Part shown: one piece after another, positions 14,592 through 23,411 of the stretch | How positions within the stretch are numbered: the first letter of the stretch is position 1 | Layout: each line of letters opens with the position of its first letter | Notes under the pieces: model-generated | Told to the model about the DNA's origin: nothing | Seen by the model: the letters and a program-made list of their open reading frames with translations, nothing else | Database searches by the model: none | Position numbers and translations under genes: made by a program | Assembly: GCF_029871235.1 (NCBI RefSeq) | Contig: NZ_SSOM01000082.1 | Span: forward strand, 113,143-177,142 | Reading direction: 5' to 3' | From: Pseudomonas sp. BN411 | Lineage (GTDB): Bacteria > Pseudomonadota > Gammaproteobacteria > Pseudomonadales > Pseudomonadaceae | DNA: 64,000 nucleotides

Positions 14592-15968
14592 TTATTTGCC
14601 CAGTTTTCGCAGGTTGGCGACGGAGAAGTAGTCAGCTTCGTAATCGCTGTTGTTCAGTTTCGCCGGCGGCTTGCCGTTGAGCAGGCGGTCGGTCAGGTAG
14701 GAGCCGGCGATCAGGTCGTGGAAGATCGCCACCCGGGCCTGGAAGCCTTGCAGGTCGTAGGCGTAGGCCGTGGTCTGCATGTTGCTGCGCCAGAGCTGGC
14801 CCTTGCCGTCGTAGTTGTCGGCCAGTACGGCGATCCAGGAGTCCTCGTCGATGTAGAGCACGCGCTTACCGTAGATGTGACGCTTGCCGGGCTTGAGCGT
14901 GGCCTCCAGGACCCAGACACGGTGCGGCTCATAACGCATGTACTCGGGGTTGACGTGGCCGTTGGTGGAAAGCAGGTTGTCGAGCTTCAGGCTCGGGTCG
15001 TCCAGCTTGTAGTTGTTGTACGGGATGTAGATTTCCTTCTTGCCTACCAGTTTCCACTCGTAGCGGTCCGGGGCGCCGTTGAACAGGCGGTCCTCGTCCA
15101 TTACGCGGAAGCCACCGGCGCCGAACGGGGTGTCATAGGCAACGGTCGGTGCGCGCCGCACCCGGCGATTACCCGGCAGGTACTGCCAGGATTGCGACGG
15201 CGAGGCGATCGGGTCGGTGAAGGTGTGGGCGAGAATGATCTCGCCTTTCTTGCGGGTCGGCTCCAGGGTCTGGACCAGGGCGAATGCCTGCTGGCCACCG
15301 AAGGTTTCCACGGATTCCTTGGGCGAGTCCCATACCGAGAGGATCTTGTAGTCCATGGACTCCAGCGAGCGGGTGCCATTGGAGAGGGTCAGCGCCATGG
15401 TGTAGATGGCGTCTTCCTTCCAGGCACGGGCCGGCAGGTTGAGGTTCCACATCAGCTCGTAGCCGTTCTTCGGGATCGGGAAGGGCGAGGCGCCGATGGC
15501 GTTGATCACGCCGTTGCCGTCGCTGACCAGCTCGGCGCTGGTGGCGTTGGCGAGGGTGCGCTGCAGGACCCGGTCGGAGTAGCGGAAGTCGCGATGGCTC
15601 GGATAAACCGGGATCTTGAAGGTGCTCTTGTAGCGCTGGAACAGTGCCTTCTGACCTTCGGTGAGCTTGTCGGCGTACTGCGCCATGTTATCGGCGGTGA
15701 TCACGAACAGCGGCTTCTCACCGGCATAGGGGTCGCCATAGCCGGTGCCTGTACCTGCGTAGTTGACCTGGGGCGGTGCCCCCAGCCACTTGCCGCTCCA
15801 GGCAGGAATGCTGCCATCGGCGTTGCCGGCCTTTTCTGCCCCCATGGGGGTGAGGTCGTCGCCCAGGCGTTTGGCCTCTTCCGTAGTGACCTTGGCCAGG
15901 ACCGGAGTGCTGACGAGAGCGGCGGCGAGAACGCCGGCCAGGAGCGGGGTCTTGTTGTTCAGTTGCAT
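14592..15968 (-). CDS. DUF1329 family exported protein
   Basis: 458 residues with signal peptide (NNKTPLLAGVLAAALVSTPV, cut after VLA). DUF1329 proteins have a LolB/outer-membrane-lipoprotein-sorting-like fold and are almost always paired with DUF1302 proteins in degraders of hydrophobic compounds. Visible features: AEKAGNADGSIPAWSGKW at the mature N-terminus and repeated Trp/Tyr-rich strands (YEPHRVWVLEATLKPGKRHI). Directly downstream of the DUF1302 gene (23-bp gap). Likely helps move a lipophilic substrate across the envelope; the transport role is inferred. Confidence 0.88.
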   Translation of the reverse strand: MQLNNKTPLLAGVLAAALVSTPVLAKVTTEEAKRLGDDLTPMGAEKAGNADGSIPAWSGKWLGAPPQVNYAGTGTGYGDPYAGEKPLFVITADNMAQYADKLTEGQKALFQRYKSTFKIPVYPSHRDFRYSDRVLQRTLANATSAELVSDGNGVINAIGASPFPIPKNGYELMWNLNLPARAWKEDAIYTMALTLSNGTRSLESMDYKILSVWDSPKESVETFGGQQAFALVQTLEPTRKKGEIILAHTFTDPIASPSQSWQYLPGNRRVRRAPTVAYDTPFGAGGFRVMDEDRLFNGAPDRYEWKLVGKKEIYIPYNNYKLDDPSLKLDNLLSTNGHVNPEYMRYEPHRVWVLEATLKPGKRHIYGKRVLYIDEDSWIAVLADNYDGKGQLWRSNMQTTAYAYDLQGFQARVAIFHDLIAGSYLTDRLLNGKPPAKLNNSDYEADYFSVANLRKLGK

Positions 15969-15991
15969 CTTGAGTCTCCTGCGGCAGTGGA

Positions 15992-17629
15992 TCAGAAGCT
16001 GTACTTGACGTTGATGCCGAAGTTGTCGCGGTCCGCGAAGGGGGTGTCGCCGGCATCGCCGAGGAAGGCGTTGTAGCGAGCCTCCACCGTGAAGTTGTTG
16101 AGGTAGCGCCAGGTGGTGCCGACGCCCAGGCGATGGTCACCTTCACCCATGCCGAAGGTGCCCGGAATGGAAGAGTCGCCTCCCAGGTTCTGGCTGAAGA
16201 TCAGGGGCACGGTCAGGTCCCAGCCGTTGAAGATGTTCAGGTACTCAAGGGACAGGTTGAGGGTGTAGCCCCAGGAGCTCTTGTCGAAATACAGCTTGTC
16301 GGTGTTCGGCGTGACCAGCGGGAAGGCACCGCCGAGACCATCCGGAACGAAGGCGGTGAAGCTGGGTGCCTTGTCGTTGTCGAGCACCTCGTTGTAGCCC
16401 ACCTCGCCAGTCAGGGTGGCGTTGTCGGCGAAGGGCGTGGTGCCGATGGAGTGGATGAACGACATCTGCGCCTGCATGGTTTCGGCGCGTACCGGGTGCG
16501 GTACCAGGCCGGTATCCACCAGCACCGGCTGACCGTCGCGATAGCTCACCTCGCCGCTGATGTTGGTGTCGCCGACCACGGTGGAGAAGCTCGCGCCGTA
16601 GAGGTCGATGTCCTCGAAGTAGTTCACCCGGTAGTTGGCGGTGTTCCAGTCGGTGAGGAAGTCGATCTGCGGCGCCTTGTCATGGAAGCGCACGTAGTAG
16701 AGACCGAACTCGGTGTTGTTCAGCGATTCCGCCACGTAGTTCAGCGCCACGCCGTACTGGCCGCTGTCACTGGGGTTGTCGTCGTGCAGGCGGCGGGTGA
16801 TGCCGAAGGCATCGGTGAAGCCGCCTTCATCGATCTGGTCGGAAACGGAGAAGAAGCTGCCGACGCCGTCGATCTCGGTTTTCTTCCACTCGTACTGGTA
16901 GTACGCCTGGAGGCTCAGCGCGTCGGTCAGGTCGATCTGGCCGAACACCTGGCCCACCGGCAGGAAGAGTTCCTTGAGTTCCACACCCGGGGTGTTGGCC
17001 TTGGTGGCATCCACCGGGGCCATGGCACCGGAAATGCCGTTGCCGATGAACAGGCTCTCGCCCCAGCTCACCACCTGGTCGCCAACGCGCAGGTTGAGGT
17101 TGTGGCCGCCCAGGTCCCAGGTGCCGTAGACGTAGTGGTCCAGCAGGCGCAGATCATGACCGTGCTGGTCGATGGTGCCGTGAGGGAAGTGGTTGGCTTG
17201 CGAACACTGGCCGCCGGCGACGCAGTTGGAAGTGCCGGTGCCATTGTCGTTGCTGCGGTTGTAGACGTCGTCGTAGAACCCGCTGGCACGCACGAACAGG
17301 CCGAAGTCCTCCTTCCAGTTGAAGTTGGCCTCGGTGAGGAAGCTGGAGCGGTTGGTGATCAGGCTGCCCTTGTCGAAGGCGTTGTTGCCATCGTCGATGT
17401 TGGCGATGGCCGGGTTCGGGAAGCCATTGGACAGCGCATGGTCACGCGACTCGGTACGCCAGGCGACGGCGTAGGTGAGGGTGGTGTCCCAGGAAATCTT
17501 CAGGTCGTCGTTAGGCTGGAAAGCCAGCGCGTAGCTCTGCCCGGCCTGGCCAAGGGCTAGCCCCATGCAGGCAATGCGGATCGCGGAGTGAAGCGGCGCA
17601 AGGGGATGACCCTTTCTTGTTCTTATCAT
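15992..17629 (-). CDS. DUF1302 family outer-membrane beta-barrel protein
   Basis: 545 residues using the start MIRTRKGHPLAPLHSAIRIA; a longer start at 17731 would run through the operator, so it is rejected. Signal-like segment, then FQPNDDLKISWDTTLTYAVA typical of DUF1302, alternating beta strands, and a C-terminal aromatic end (FGINVKYSF) as required for barrel insertion. Partner of DUF1329. Transcribed from the operator at 17729-17746, 99 bp upstream, so uptake is co-regulated with the enzymes. Confidence 0.88.
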   Translation of the reverse strand: MIRTRKGHPLAPLHSAIRIACMGLALGQAGQSYALAFQPNDDLKISWDTTLTYAVAWRTESRDHALSNGFPNPAIANIDDGNNAFDKGSLITNRSSFLTEANFNWKEDFGLFVRASGFYDDVYNRSNDNGTGTSNCVAGGQCSQANHFPHGTIDQHGHDLRLLDHYVYGTWDLGGHNLNLRVGDQVVSWGESLFIGNGISGAMAPVDATKANTPGVELKELFLPVGQVFGQIDLTDALSLQAYYQYEWKKTEIDGVGSFFSVSDQIDEGGFTDAFGITRRLHDDNPSDSGQYGVALNYVAESLNNTEFGLYYVRFHDKAPQIDFLTDWNTANYRVNYFEDIDLYGASFSTVVGDTNISGEVSYRDGQPVLVDTGLVPHPVRAETMQAQMSFIHSIGTTPFADNATLTGEVGYNEVLDNDKAPSFTAFVPDGLGGAFPLVTPNTDKLYFDKSSWGYTLNLSLEYLNIFNGWDLTVPLIFSQNLGGDSSIPGTFGMGEGDHRLGVGTTWRYLNNFTVEARYNAFLGDAGDTPFADRDNFGINVKYSF

Positions 17630-17728
17630 GATGTCGCTCTCGGCGTGTCTGGGCACAGCTCGGTCCGCCAGGCCCAAAATTGAGTTGAGTGTGGCGGGGC
17701 TGACTATGTGGTCACCGAGGGGGCGCAA

Positions 17729-17746
17729 CATCGTCCGAAAAGACTA
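17729..17746 (-). promoter_or_regulatory. Shared regulon operator, copy 4 (towards DUF1302/DUF1329)
   Basis: Minus-strand TAGTCTTTTCGGACGATG, full match to the consensus, 99 bp before the DUF1302 ATG. Confidence 0.75.
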
Positions 17747-17824
17747 CGAGGTTTGTACGAATTCGGAGGGGGTGGTCGGAACCTGTTGCCGGGATGTCGT
17801 TTCCCGGTTCCTGTGGAATTTTCT

Positions 17825-17842
17825 TAGTCCCATCGGACGATG
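17825..17842 (+). promoter_or_regulatory. Shared regulon operator, copy 5 (towards KstD operon)
   Basis: TAGTCCCATCGGACGATG, full match, 70 bp before the ATG at 17913. Back to back with copy 4 in the divergent gap. Confidence 0.78.
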
Positions 17843-17912
17843 TTGGCGCTTGGGGGCGCACTGAGAATCCGGGCAATTGCGCACCACAAACAACAAAAAG
17901 GGAGCATGCCCG

Positions 17913-19664
17913 ATGAGCGCGAACAGCCCGAAATGGGACCAAAGCTGCGACGTACTGGTGGTCGGATCCGGGGCCGGTGCCATGACCGCCGCGCTCAGGG
18001 CACACGACCTGGGATTGAAGGTACTGGTGGTGGAGAAGAGCGACCGTTTCGGCGGCACCTCGGCTATCTCCGGCGGCGGAATCTGGATCCCCTGCAACCA
18101 CCGCATTGCCGCGCTGGGCGGCCAAGACACGGCCGAAGAAGCCATCGCCTACATCCGCGCCGTGACCAACGGTGAGATCGACGATGGCCGCATCGAGGCC
18201 TATGTCGAGCACGGTCACCGCGCCATCCAGTACCTGGAAAAGCACTCGCGGGTGCGCTTCGAGGCCCAGGCCGCTTACGCCGACTACTACCCGGAGGTGC
18301 CTGGCGGAAAGCCCGGCTATCGCTCCATGGACCCGGGGCCCTTCGATGCCCGCGAACTGGGCGAAGACTTCATGCGCCTGCGCGAACCCTCGCCGGGCAC
18401 CCTGATGCTGGGGCGCATGACCATGACCATGAAGGAAGCCCGCGTGCTGCTCTGCCGTGGGCCGGGCTGGATCGGCCTGACCATGAAGGTGATGTGGCGC
18501 TACTGGCGCGACCTGGGCTGGCGCCTGCGCTCGCGGCGCGACCGCTTCCTCACCCTGGGCAACGCCCTGGTGGCGGCGCTGCGGGCTTCGTTGAAGGATC
18601 GCGACGTAGCGCTGCAGCTTGAATGCCGGCTGGAAAAACTGGTGGAAGAGGGCGGCCGCATTGTGGGCGCCGAGCTGGTCCACCATGGCCGTTCCCTGCG
18701 CGTGGAGACCCGTTGCGGCGTGATCCTCGGCGCGGGTGGCTTCGAGCGCAATCAGGCCATGCGCGCCCAGTACCACCCGGAACCGTCACGCAGCGACTGG
18801 AGCGCCACGCCGCCGTTCAACACCGGTGATGCCATCCGCGCCGGCCAGGCCCTGGGCGCGCGTACTGCGCTGATGGACCACAGCTGGTGGGCACCCACCA
18901 CCCATGTGGAGGGCGAGGAAAAACAGCGCGCGCTGTTCGTCGAGCGCAACCTGCCGGGCTGCATCATGGTGAACTCGGCGGGCGAGCGCTTCGTCAACGA
19001 GGGCGCGCCCTACACCGACATCGTTTACGCGATGTACGGCAGCAACCGTGAGGGCGCCACCAGCGTGCCCTGCTGGCTGATCTTCGATGCCGACTATCGT
19101 CACAAATACCCCTGCGGTGCGCTGCTGCCGGGCTATGCCATGCCCGACAGCCGCGTGCCGGCGCACCTCAAGAGTTACTTCCACAAGGCCGACAGCCTGG
19201 TGGAGCTGGCGCGCGCCATTGGCGTCGATGAGGCCGGACTGATGCGTACCGTGGAGCGCTTCAACCCGATGGCCGAAGCCGGCAGCGACCTGGATTTCCA
19301 CAAGGGCGATTCGCTATTCGACCGCTATTACGGCGACCCCAGCGTAACCCCCAACCCCTGTCTGGCACCGCTGGTGAAGGCGCCGTTCTATGCGGTGAAG
19401 GTGGATGCCGGCGACATCGGCACCAAGGGCGGTCTGCTCACCGACGTGCATGCCCGCGTGCTGCGCGAGGACGGCGCGCCCATCACCGGTCTCTACGCCA
19501 TCGGCAACAGCGCCGCTTCCATGATGGGCCGCACCTACCCGGGGGCTGGCTCCACTATCGGCCCGGCCATGGTGTTCGGCTTCCGCGCAGCGGAAGACCT
19601 GCATGCCCAGCGCGCCGCCGCTGCGACGGAAGGCAGCCGCAACGTGGCGCAGCCGGTCGACTGA
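17913..19664 (+). CDS. kstD: FAD-dependent 3-ketosteroid delta-1-dehydrogenase-like protein
   Basis: 583 residues, GGGAG 8 nt before the ATG. N-terminal FAD dinucleotide fold VVGSGAGAM (about 16-24), then GGTSAISGGGIWIPCN (47-62), and the C-terminal Y542-P-G-A-G546 ... STIGPAMVFG. These are the KstD/fumarate-reductase flavoprotein hallmarks; Y542 and G546 align with the catalytic-site Tyr and Gly of Rhodococcus KstD (from memory). KstD removes the 1,2 hydrogens of 3-ketosteroids; with 9-alpha-hydroxylation by KshA this opens ring B. First gene of a four-gene operon under operator copy 5. Could also be a delta-4-dehydrogenase of the same family. Confidence 0.85.
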   Translation: MSANSPKWDQSCDVLVVGSGAGAMTAALRAHDLGLKVLVVEKSDRFGGTSAISGGGIWIPCNHRIAALGGQDTAEEAIAYIRAVTNGEIDDGRIEAYVEHGHRAIQYLEKHSRVRFEAQAAYADYYPEVPGGKPGYRSMDPGPFDARELGEDFMRLREPSPGTLMLGRMTMTMKEARVLLCRGPGWIGLTMKVMWRYWRDLGWRLRSRRDRFLTLGNALVAALRASLKDRDVALQLECRLEKLVEEGGRIVGAELVHHGRSLRVETRCGVILGAGGFERNQAMRAQYHPEPSRSDWSATPPFNTGDAIRAGQALGARTALMDHSWWAPTTHVEGEEKQRALFVERNLPGCIMVNSAGERFVNEGAPYTDIVYAMYGSNREGATSVPCWLIFDADYRHKYPCGALLPGYAMPDSRVPAHLKSYFHKADSLVELARAIGVDEAGLMRTVERFNPMAEAGSDLDFHKGDSLFDRYYGDPSVTPNPCLAPLVKAPFYAVKVDAGDIGTKGGLLTDVHARVLREDGAPITGLYAIGNSAASMMGRTYPGAGSTIGPAMVFGFRAAEDLHAQRAAAATEGSRNVAQPVD

Positions 19665-19734
19665 CGGACGGGGCCGCCGTGCGGCCCCTGGTGCACGCAT
19701 TCCCCCCAACAGAAACAAAAAAGAGGAAGACGCG

Positions 19735-20571
19735 ATGATCGATTTCACCGGCAAGACGGTGCTGGTCACCGGCGGCGGCGTGGGCATCGGCCGCGCCATG
19801 GTCGAAGCCTTCGCCCGCGCAGGCGCCCGGCTGGCAGTGGCGGAACGGGACGCCGAGCGCGCCGCCCAGGTGCGTGACTGGTTGGCCAGTTGCGGCGGTG
19901 AGGCGCTGGTGGTGGAAGCGGACGTGACCTGCAAGGAGCAGGTGGCCGCCCTGGCTGAACAGATCGAGGCACGTTTCGGTGGTCTCGACGTGCTGATCAA
20001 CAACGTCGGCGACTCGCTGATGATCGCCAAACCGTTCGACGCCTACAGCGATGACGACATCGACCGGCTTTACGCCGTCAACCTGGGGCACGTGTTCCGC
20101 GTGACCCGCACCATGCTGCCGCTGCTGCGCCGTCAGGGTGCGGGCGGCAGCATCATCAGCCTGTCGTCTATCGAGGCCTTCCGCGGCATTCCCAATTGCA
20201 GCGTCTACGCCGCCTTCAAGGCTGCCATCGGTGGTTTCACCAAGAGTCTGGCCCTGGAACTGGGCCCAGTGGGCATCCGCGTCAACCAGATCGCCCCCGA
20301 ATCCACCGAAACCCCGCAGCTGCCGATGTCCCTGATGATCGCGCCGGAACACTGTGCGCAACTGCCGAACTGGATTCCCCTGGGCCGGTTCGGCCAGCCG
20401 GAAGACATGGCCGGCGCGGCACTTTTCCTGGCCAGTCCGCTTTCCGGCTGGGTGACCGGCACCACGTTGCACGTGGACGGCGGCGCCCTGGCTGCTGCGG
20501 GCTGGTACCGCGACCCGAAAGGCACCTGGACCAATGTTCCGGTAATCACGGGCAACGGTTTCAACTTCTAG
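19735..20571 (+). CDS. Short-chain dehydrogenase/reductase (SDR 3)
   Basis: 278 residues, start MIDFTGKTVLVTGGGVG with AGAGGA upstream. TGGGVGIG loop, NNVG, LSSIEAF, YAAFK (YxxxK intact) and a C-terminal extension GWYRDPKGTWTNVPVITGNG beyond the usual end (VDGGALAAA). Second gene after KstD. Expected to oxidise or reduce a ring hydroxyl/ketone with NAD(P)(H). Confidence 0.88.
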   Translation: MIDFTGKTVLVTGGGVGIGRAMVEAFARAGARLAVAERDAERAAQVRDWLASCGGEALVVEADVTCKEQVAALAEQIEARFGGLDVLINNVGDSLMIAKPFDAYSDDDIDRLYAVNLGHVFRVTRTMLPLLRRQGAGGSIISLSSIEAFRGIPNCSVYAAFKAAIGGFTKSLALELGPVGIRVNQIAPESTETPQLPMSLMIAPEHCAQLPNWIPLGRFGQPEDMAGAALFLASPLSGWVTGTTLHVDGGALAAAGWYRDPKGTWTNVPVITGNGFNF

Positions 20572-20608
20572 AACCCCAGCTTTCGCTGACTGCAACAAGG
20601 AACTCCGA

Positions 20609-21487
20609 ATGAACGCGAAGAACTCCAGAGTCGCCGTGGTCACTGGCGCCAGTCGTGGCGTCGGCAAGGGCATCGCCATCGCCCTGGGCGCAGCTGGCAT
20701 GACCGTTTACCTCAGCGGCCGTTCTGCCACCCAGAGCAGCAGCCAGCTGCGTGGCCAGACCCTGCCCGGCAGCCTGGCGGAAACCGCCGAAGCGGTAACC
20801 CGCGCTGGCGGCCGTGGCATTGTCGTGGCCTGCGACCATCGTGACGACGAGCAGGTGCGCGAACTTTTCGCCCGCGTCGAGCGCGAGCAGGGCCGCCTGG
20901 ATCTGCTGGTGAACAACGCCACCTACATCCACGAAAACCTGATCGATCCGGGCCCCTTCTGGCAGAAGCCCCTGGAGATGGTGGACATCCTCGATATCGG
21001 CCTGCGCTCGTCCTATGTCGCCAGCTACTTCGCCGCGCCGCTGCTGGTGAAGAACGGCCACGGCCTGATCGCTTTCGTCTCCTCCTTCGGTGCCGGCTGC
21101 TACATGCACGGACCGGCCTACGGTGCGCAGAAGGCCGGCGTCGACAAGTTCGCCGCTGATATGGCCATCGACCTGGAAGACACCGGAGTCGCTGCGGTCT
21201 CGCTGTGGCTGGGTCCGCAGCGCACCGAACGCACCGCGATCGCGGGCGCCGAGCGTGCCGACCAGTACGAGGAGTTCCTCGCCATGGCGGAGACCCCGGA
21301 GTTCAACGGCCGTGTGATCAACGCGCTGCTGAACGACCCGGAGCTGGCCGCACGTTCCGGACAGACGCTTATCACCGCCGAGCTCGCCGCCGGCTACGGC
21401 ATCACTGAAGACGCCGGGCGGCAGCCGCCGTCCTACCGCGACATGCTCGGCGCACCGCGTGTGCAGCACCCCGCGCGGGTGATCTGA
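20609..21487 (+). CDS. Short-chain dehydrogenase/reductase (SDR 4), DHRS1-like
   Basis: 292 residues, SD AAGGAA upstream. Motifs TGASRGVG, NNAT (within LVNNATYIHENL) and YGAQK. An insertion after beta-2 (SSSQLRGQTLPGSLAETA) and a long C-terminal lid with ITEDAGRQPPSYRDMLG match the DHRS1-like SDR group. Arg in LSGRSAT suggests NADP(H). Third gene of the KstD operon. Confidence 0.87.
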   Translation: MNAKNSRVAVVTGASRGVGKGIAIALGAAGMTVYLSGRSATQSSSQLRGQTLPGSLAETAEAVTRAGGRGIVVACDHRDDEQVRELFARVEREQGRLDLLVNNATYIHENLIDPGPFWQKPLEMVDILDIGLRSSYVASYFAAPLLVKNGHGLIAFVSSFGAGCYMHGPAYGAQKAGVDKFAADMAIDLEDTGVAAVSLWLGPQRTERTAIAGAERADQYEEFLAMAETPEFNGRVINALLNDPELAARSGQTLITAELAAGYGITEDAGRQPPSYRDMLGAPRVQHPARVI

Positions 21488-21562
21488 ACCGACCATCGCC
21501 CGGGATGCTCCGGGCGCTTCAACCACGGGACTGGAAGGGTTCCATGCAGGAGTGAGGAAGTG

Positions 21563-22468
21563 ATGAAGATTCTGGTGATTGGCGGGACCGGCCTGATCGG
21601 CGGCCATGCCGCGCTTTACCTCAAGGACCACGGCCATGACGTGACCATTGCCGGGCGCAAACCAGCTGCAGAGGGCAGCGCACTCGCTGACCTGAAGCAG
21701 CTGCAGGGCGACTACGTCGCGGGTAGCTTCAGCCGTGATGACCTGGTCGGTTTCGACGCCCTGGTGTTTGCCGCCGGCAGTGATATCCGCCACGCGCCCC
21801 AGGGTGGCGACATCGACGCCCACTGGCAGCGGGCCAACGTCGAGGCCATTCCGCGTTTCTTCGAGCTGGCCCGCAGCGCGGGTGTCCGTCAGGCGGTGCT
21901 GGTGGGCAGCTTCTATCCCCAGGTGGCGCCGGAACTGATCGAGAGCATTCCCTACGTGCGGTCGCGCCATCTGTCGGATCAAGGCGTACGTGCACTGTCC
22001 ACGCCGGACTTCCGCGTGTGCAGCGTCAATGCGCCCTTCGTGGTTGGTGCGGTGCCGGGGCTGAAGGTCGACATGTTCGAGGCCTATACCCGTTACGCCG
22101 AGGGCAAGTTCGCGCCGCTGCCGTTCTTCGGTCCGGCCGGTGGCAGCAACTTCATCTCCACCCGCTCGCTGTCCCAGGCGATCCTCGGGGCGCTGCTCCA
22201 CGGTGAGTCGGGCAAGGCCTATCTGGTGGGGGACGAGAATCTCAGCTACGCCGAATACTTCGAGACCTTCCTGCGTGCCGTTGGCAACGACGCCGAGGTG
22301 CCGTCGCTGGACCAGGAGCATCCGCTGCTGCCGGACATGGCGCTCTACACCGGGCGCGGCAATACCGTTGTCTACGAGCCGGATACCGCCGAAGCCGCTC
22401 TGCTAGGGTATGTACGCAACGACATCCAGCGGGCGGTGAACGAGGTGGTGGCGCAGTATCGCGGGTGA
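21563..22468 (+). CDS. Extended SDR, NAD-dependent epimerase/dehydratase or 3-beta-HSD-like
   Basis: 301 residues (start may be the preceding ATG at 21560, giving 302; GAGGAAG precedes both). Extended-SDR cofactor loop GGTGLIGG. The catalytic region reads YVRSR, so Arg stands where YxxxK has Lys. The substrate domain includes FISTRSLSQAILGAL and YLVGDENLSYAEYF. Members include 3-beta-hydroxysteroid dehydrogenase/isomerases and nucleotide-sugar enzymes. Last gene of the KstD operon, 75 bp after SDR 4. Function uncertain because of the Lys to Arg change. Confidence 0.8.
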   Translation: MKILVIGGTGLIGGHAALYLKDHGHDVTIAGRKPAAEGSALADLKQLQGDYVAGSFSRDDLVGFDALVFAAGSDIRHAPQGGDIDAHWQRANVEAIPRFFELARSAGVRQAVLVGSFYPQVAPELIESIPYVRSRHLSDQGVRALSTPDFRVCSVNAPFVVGAVPGLKVDMFEAYTRYAEGKFAPLPFFGPAGGSNFISTRSLSQAILGALLHGESGKAYLVGDENLSYAEYFETFLRAVGNDAEVPSLDQEHPLLPDMALYTGRGNTVVYEPDTAEAALLGYVRNDIQRAVNEVVAQYRG

Positions 22469-22480
22469 TGGTCTGACACG

Positions 22481-22519
22481 GTCCTCTCCCCAAGGAGGGG
22501 AGAGGGCCCGGGGGTTAGG
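22481..22519. repeat. CTCTCCC/GGGAGAGG repeat, family E, copy 1
   Basis: CCTCTCCCCAAGGAGGGGAG then AGGGCCCGGGGGTTAGG; a common dispersed Pseudomonas hairpin, related copy at 59862-59912. Confidence 0.65.
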
Positions 22520-22575
22520 AAAGCACCCGCTGGTGCGGACCCCGTCAACCGCACAAACCTGCCAATCCTCAGGGA

Positions 22576-22609
22576 ACAAAAAAAGGCCCGCTTTCGCGGG
22601 CCTTTTTGC
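22576..22609. terminator. Bidirectional terminator between convergent operons
   Basis: AAAAAAAGGCCCGC-TTTC-GCGGGCCTTTTT; serves both the KstD operon and the leftward SDR operon. Confidence 0.9.
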
Positions 22610-22623
22610 ATCCATTCCCCCAA

Positions 22624-23400
22624 TCAGATCGGCGAGCCCGGGAGGCCGGGGTAATAGGAACCGGCCGCCACGCCGCCATCCACCGACAGTTCGCTGCCAT
22701 TGCAGTAGCTGGCTTCGTCGCTGGCGAGGAAGAGCGTGGCGCGGGCGATCTCCTCCGGTGCGCCAATGCGTTGCTGCGGCACGGTGCGGTACTGCGGAGC
22801 CAGCTCTTCCCGCGAGGCACCGGTGGGGTTGGACATGACGGTATCGACGCCACCCGGATGCACCGAGTTGACGCGCACGCCATGGGGCCCCAGTTCCAGC
22901 GCCGCAACCTTGGTCAGGCCGCGTACGCCCCACTTGCTCGACACGTAGGCCGCCAGCGCGTTGACCCCGCGCAGGCCATCCACGGACGAGATGTTGACGA
23001 TGGAGCCGGCGCGCTGTTCGCGCATGATCGGCGCCACGCTACGGATGCCGAGGAAGGTGCCGGTGAGGTTGATCGACAGGGCGCGCTCGAACTGTGTTTG
23101 GGTCAACTCTTCGATGGCGCCGAATACCAGCACGGCGGCGTTGTTCACCAGCACGTCGATGCGGCCGTGGCGCTCCACGGTTTCGCGGACCAGCTGCTGC
23201 CAACCTTCTTCCTTGCTGACATCCAGGCGGCGGAAACTGGCCGCCTCACCCAGTTCCGCCGCCAGTGCGCGGCCTTCGTCCTCCAGCAGGTCGGCGATGA
23301 CGACGGTGGCGCCTTCCTTGACGAACAGACGCGAGGTTTGCGCGCCCATGCCGCGCGCGCCGCCGGTGATGATGGCGACTTTGTTTGCCAGACGTTGCAT
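22624..23400 (-). CDS. Short-chain dehydrogenase/reductase (SDR 5)
   Basis: 258 residues; start MQRLANKVAIITGG with a strong AAAGGAG, rather than the upstream ATG at 23421. TGGARGMG loop, NNAA, NISSVDG, YVSSK. Asp after beta-2 (VIADLLED) favours NAD. Similar in outline to 3-alpha/20-beta- and 7-alpha-hydroxysteroid dehydrogenases, though that group is broad. Last gene of a five-gene leftward operon. Confidence 0.88.
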   Translation of the reverse strand: MQRLANKVAIITGGARGMGAQTSRLFVKEGATVVIADLLEDEGRALAAELGEAASFRRLDVSKEEGWQQLVRETVERHGRIDVLVNNAAVLVFGAIEELTQTQFERALSINLTGTFLGIRSVAPIMREQRAGSIVNISSVDGLRGVNALAAYVSSKWGVRGLTKVAALELGPHGVRVNSVHPGGVDTVMSNPTGASREELAPQYRTVPQQRIGAPEEIARATLFLASDEASYCNGSELSVDGGVAAGSYYPGLPGSPI

Positions 23401-23411
23401 GACGTTCTCCT

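Noticed and set aside
13378..22321. Long open frames opposite real genes, for example 13378-14532, 14508-16076, 16133-17560 and 20561-22321
   Set aside because: They lie antisense to SurE-like, DUF1329, DUF1302 and SDR genes with recognisable domains. Their translations are rich in Val/Gly/His/Gln without motifs, as expected for GC-rich shadow frames.
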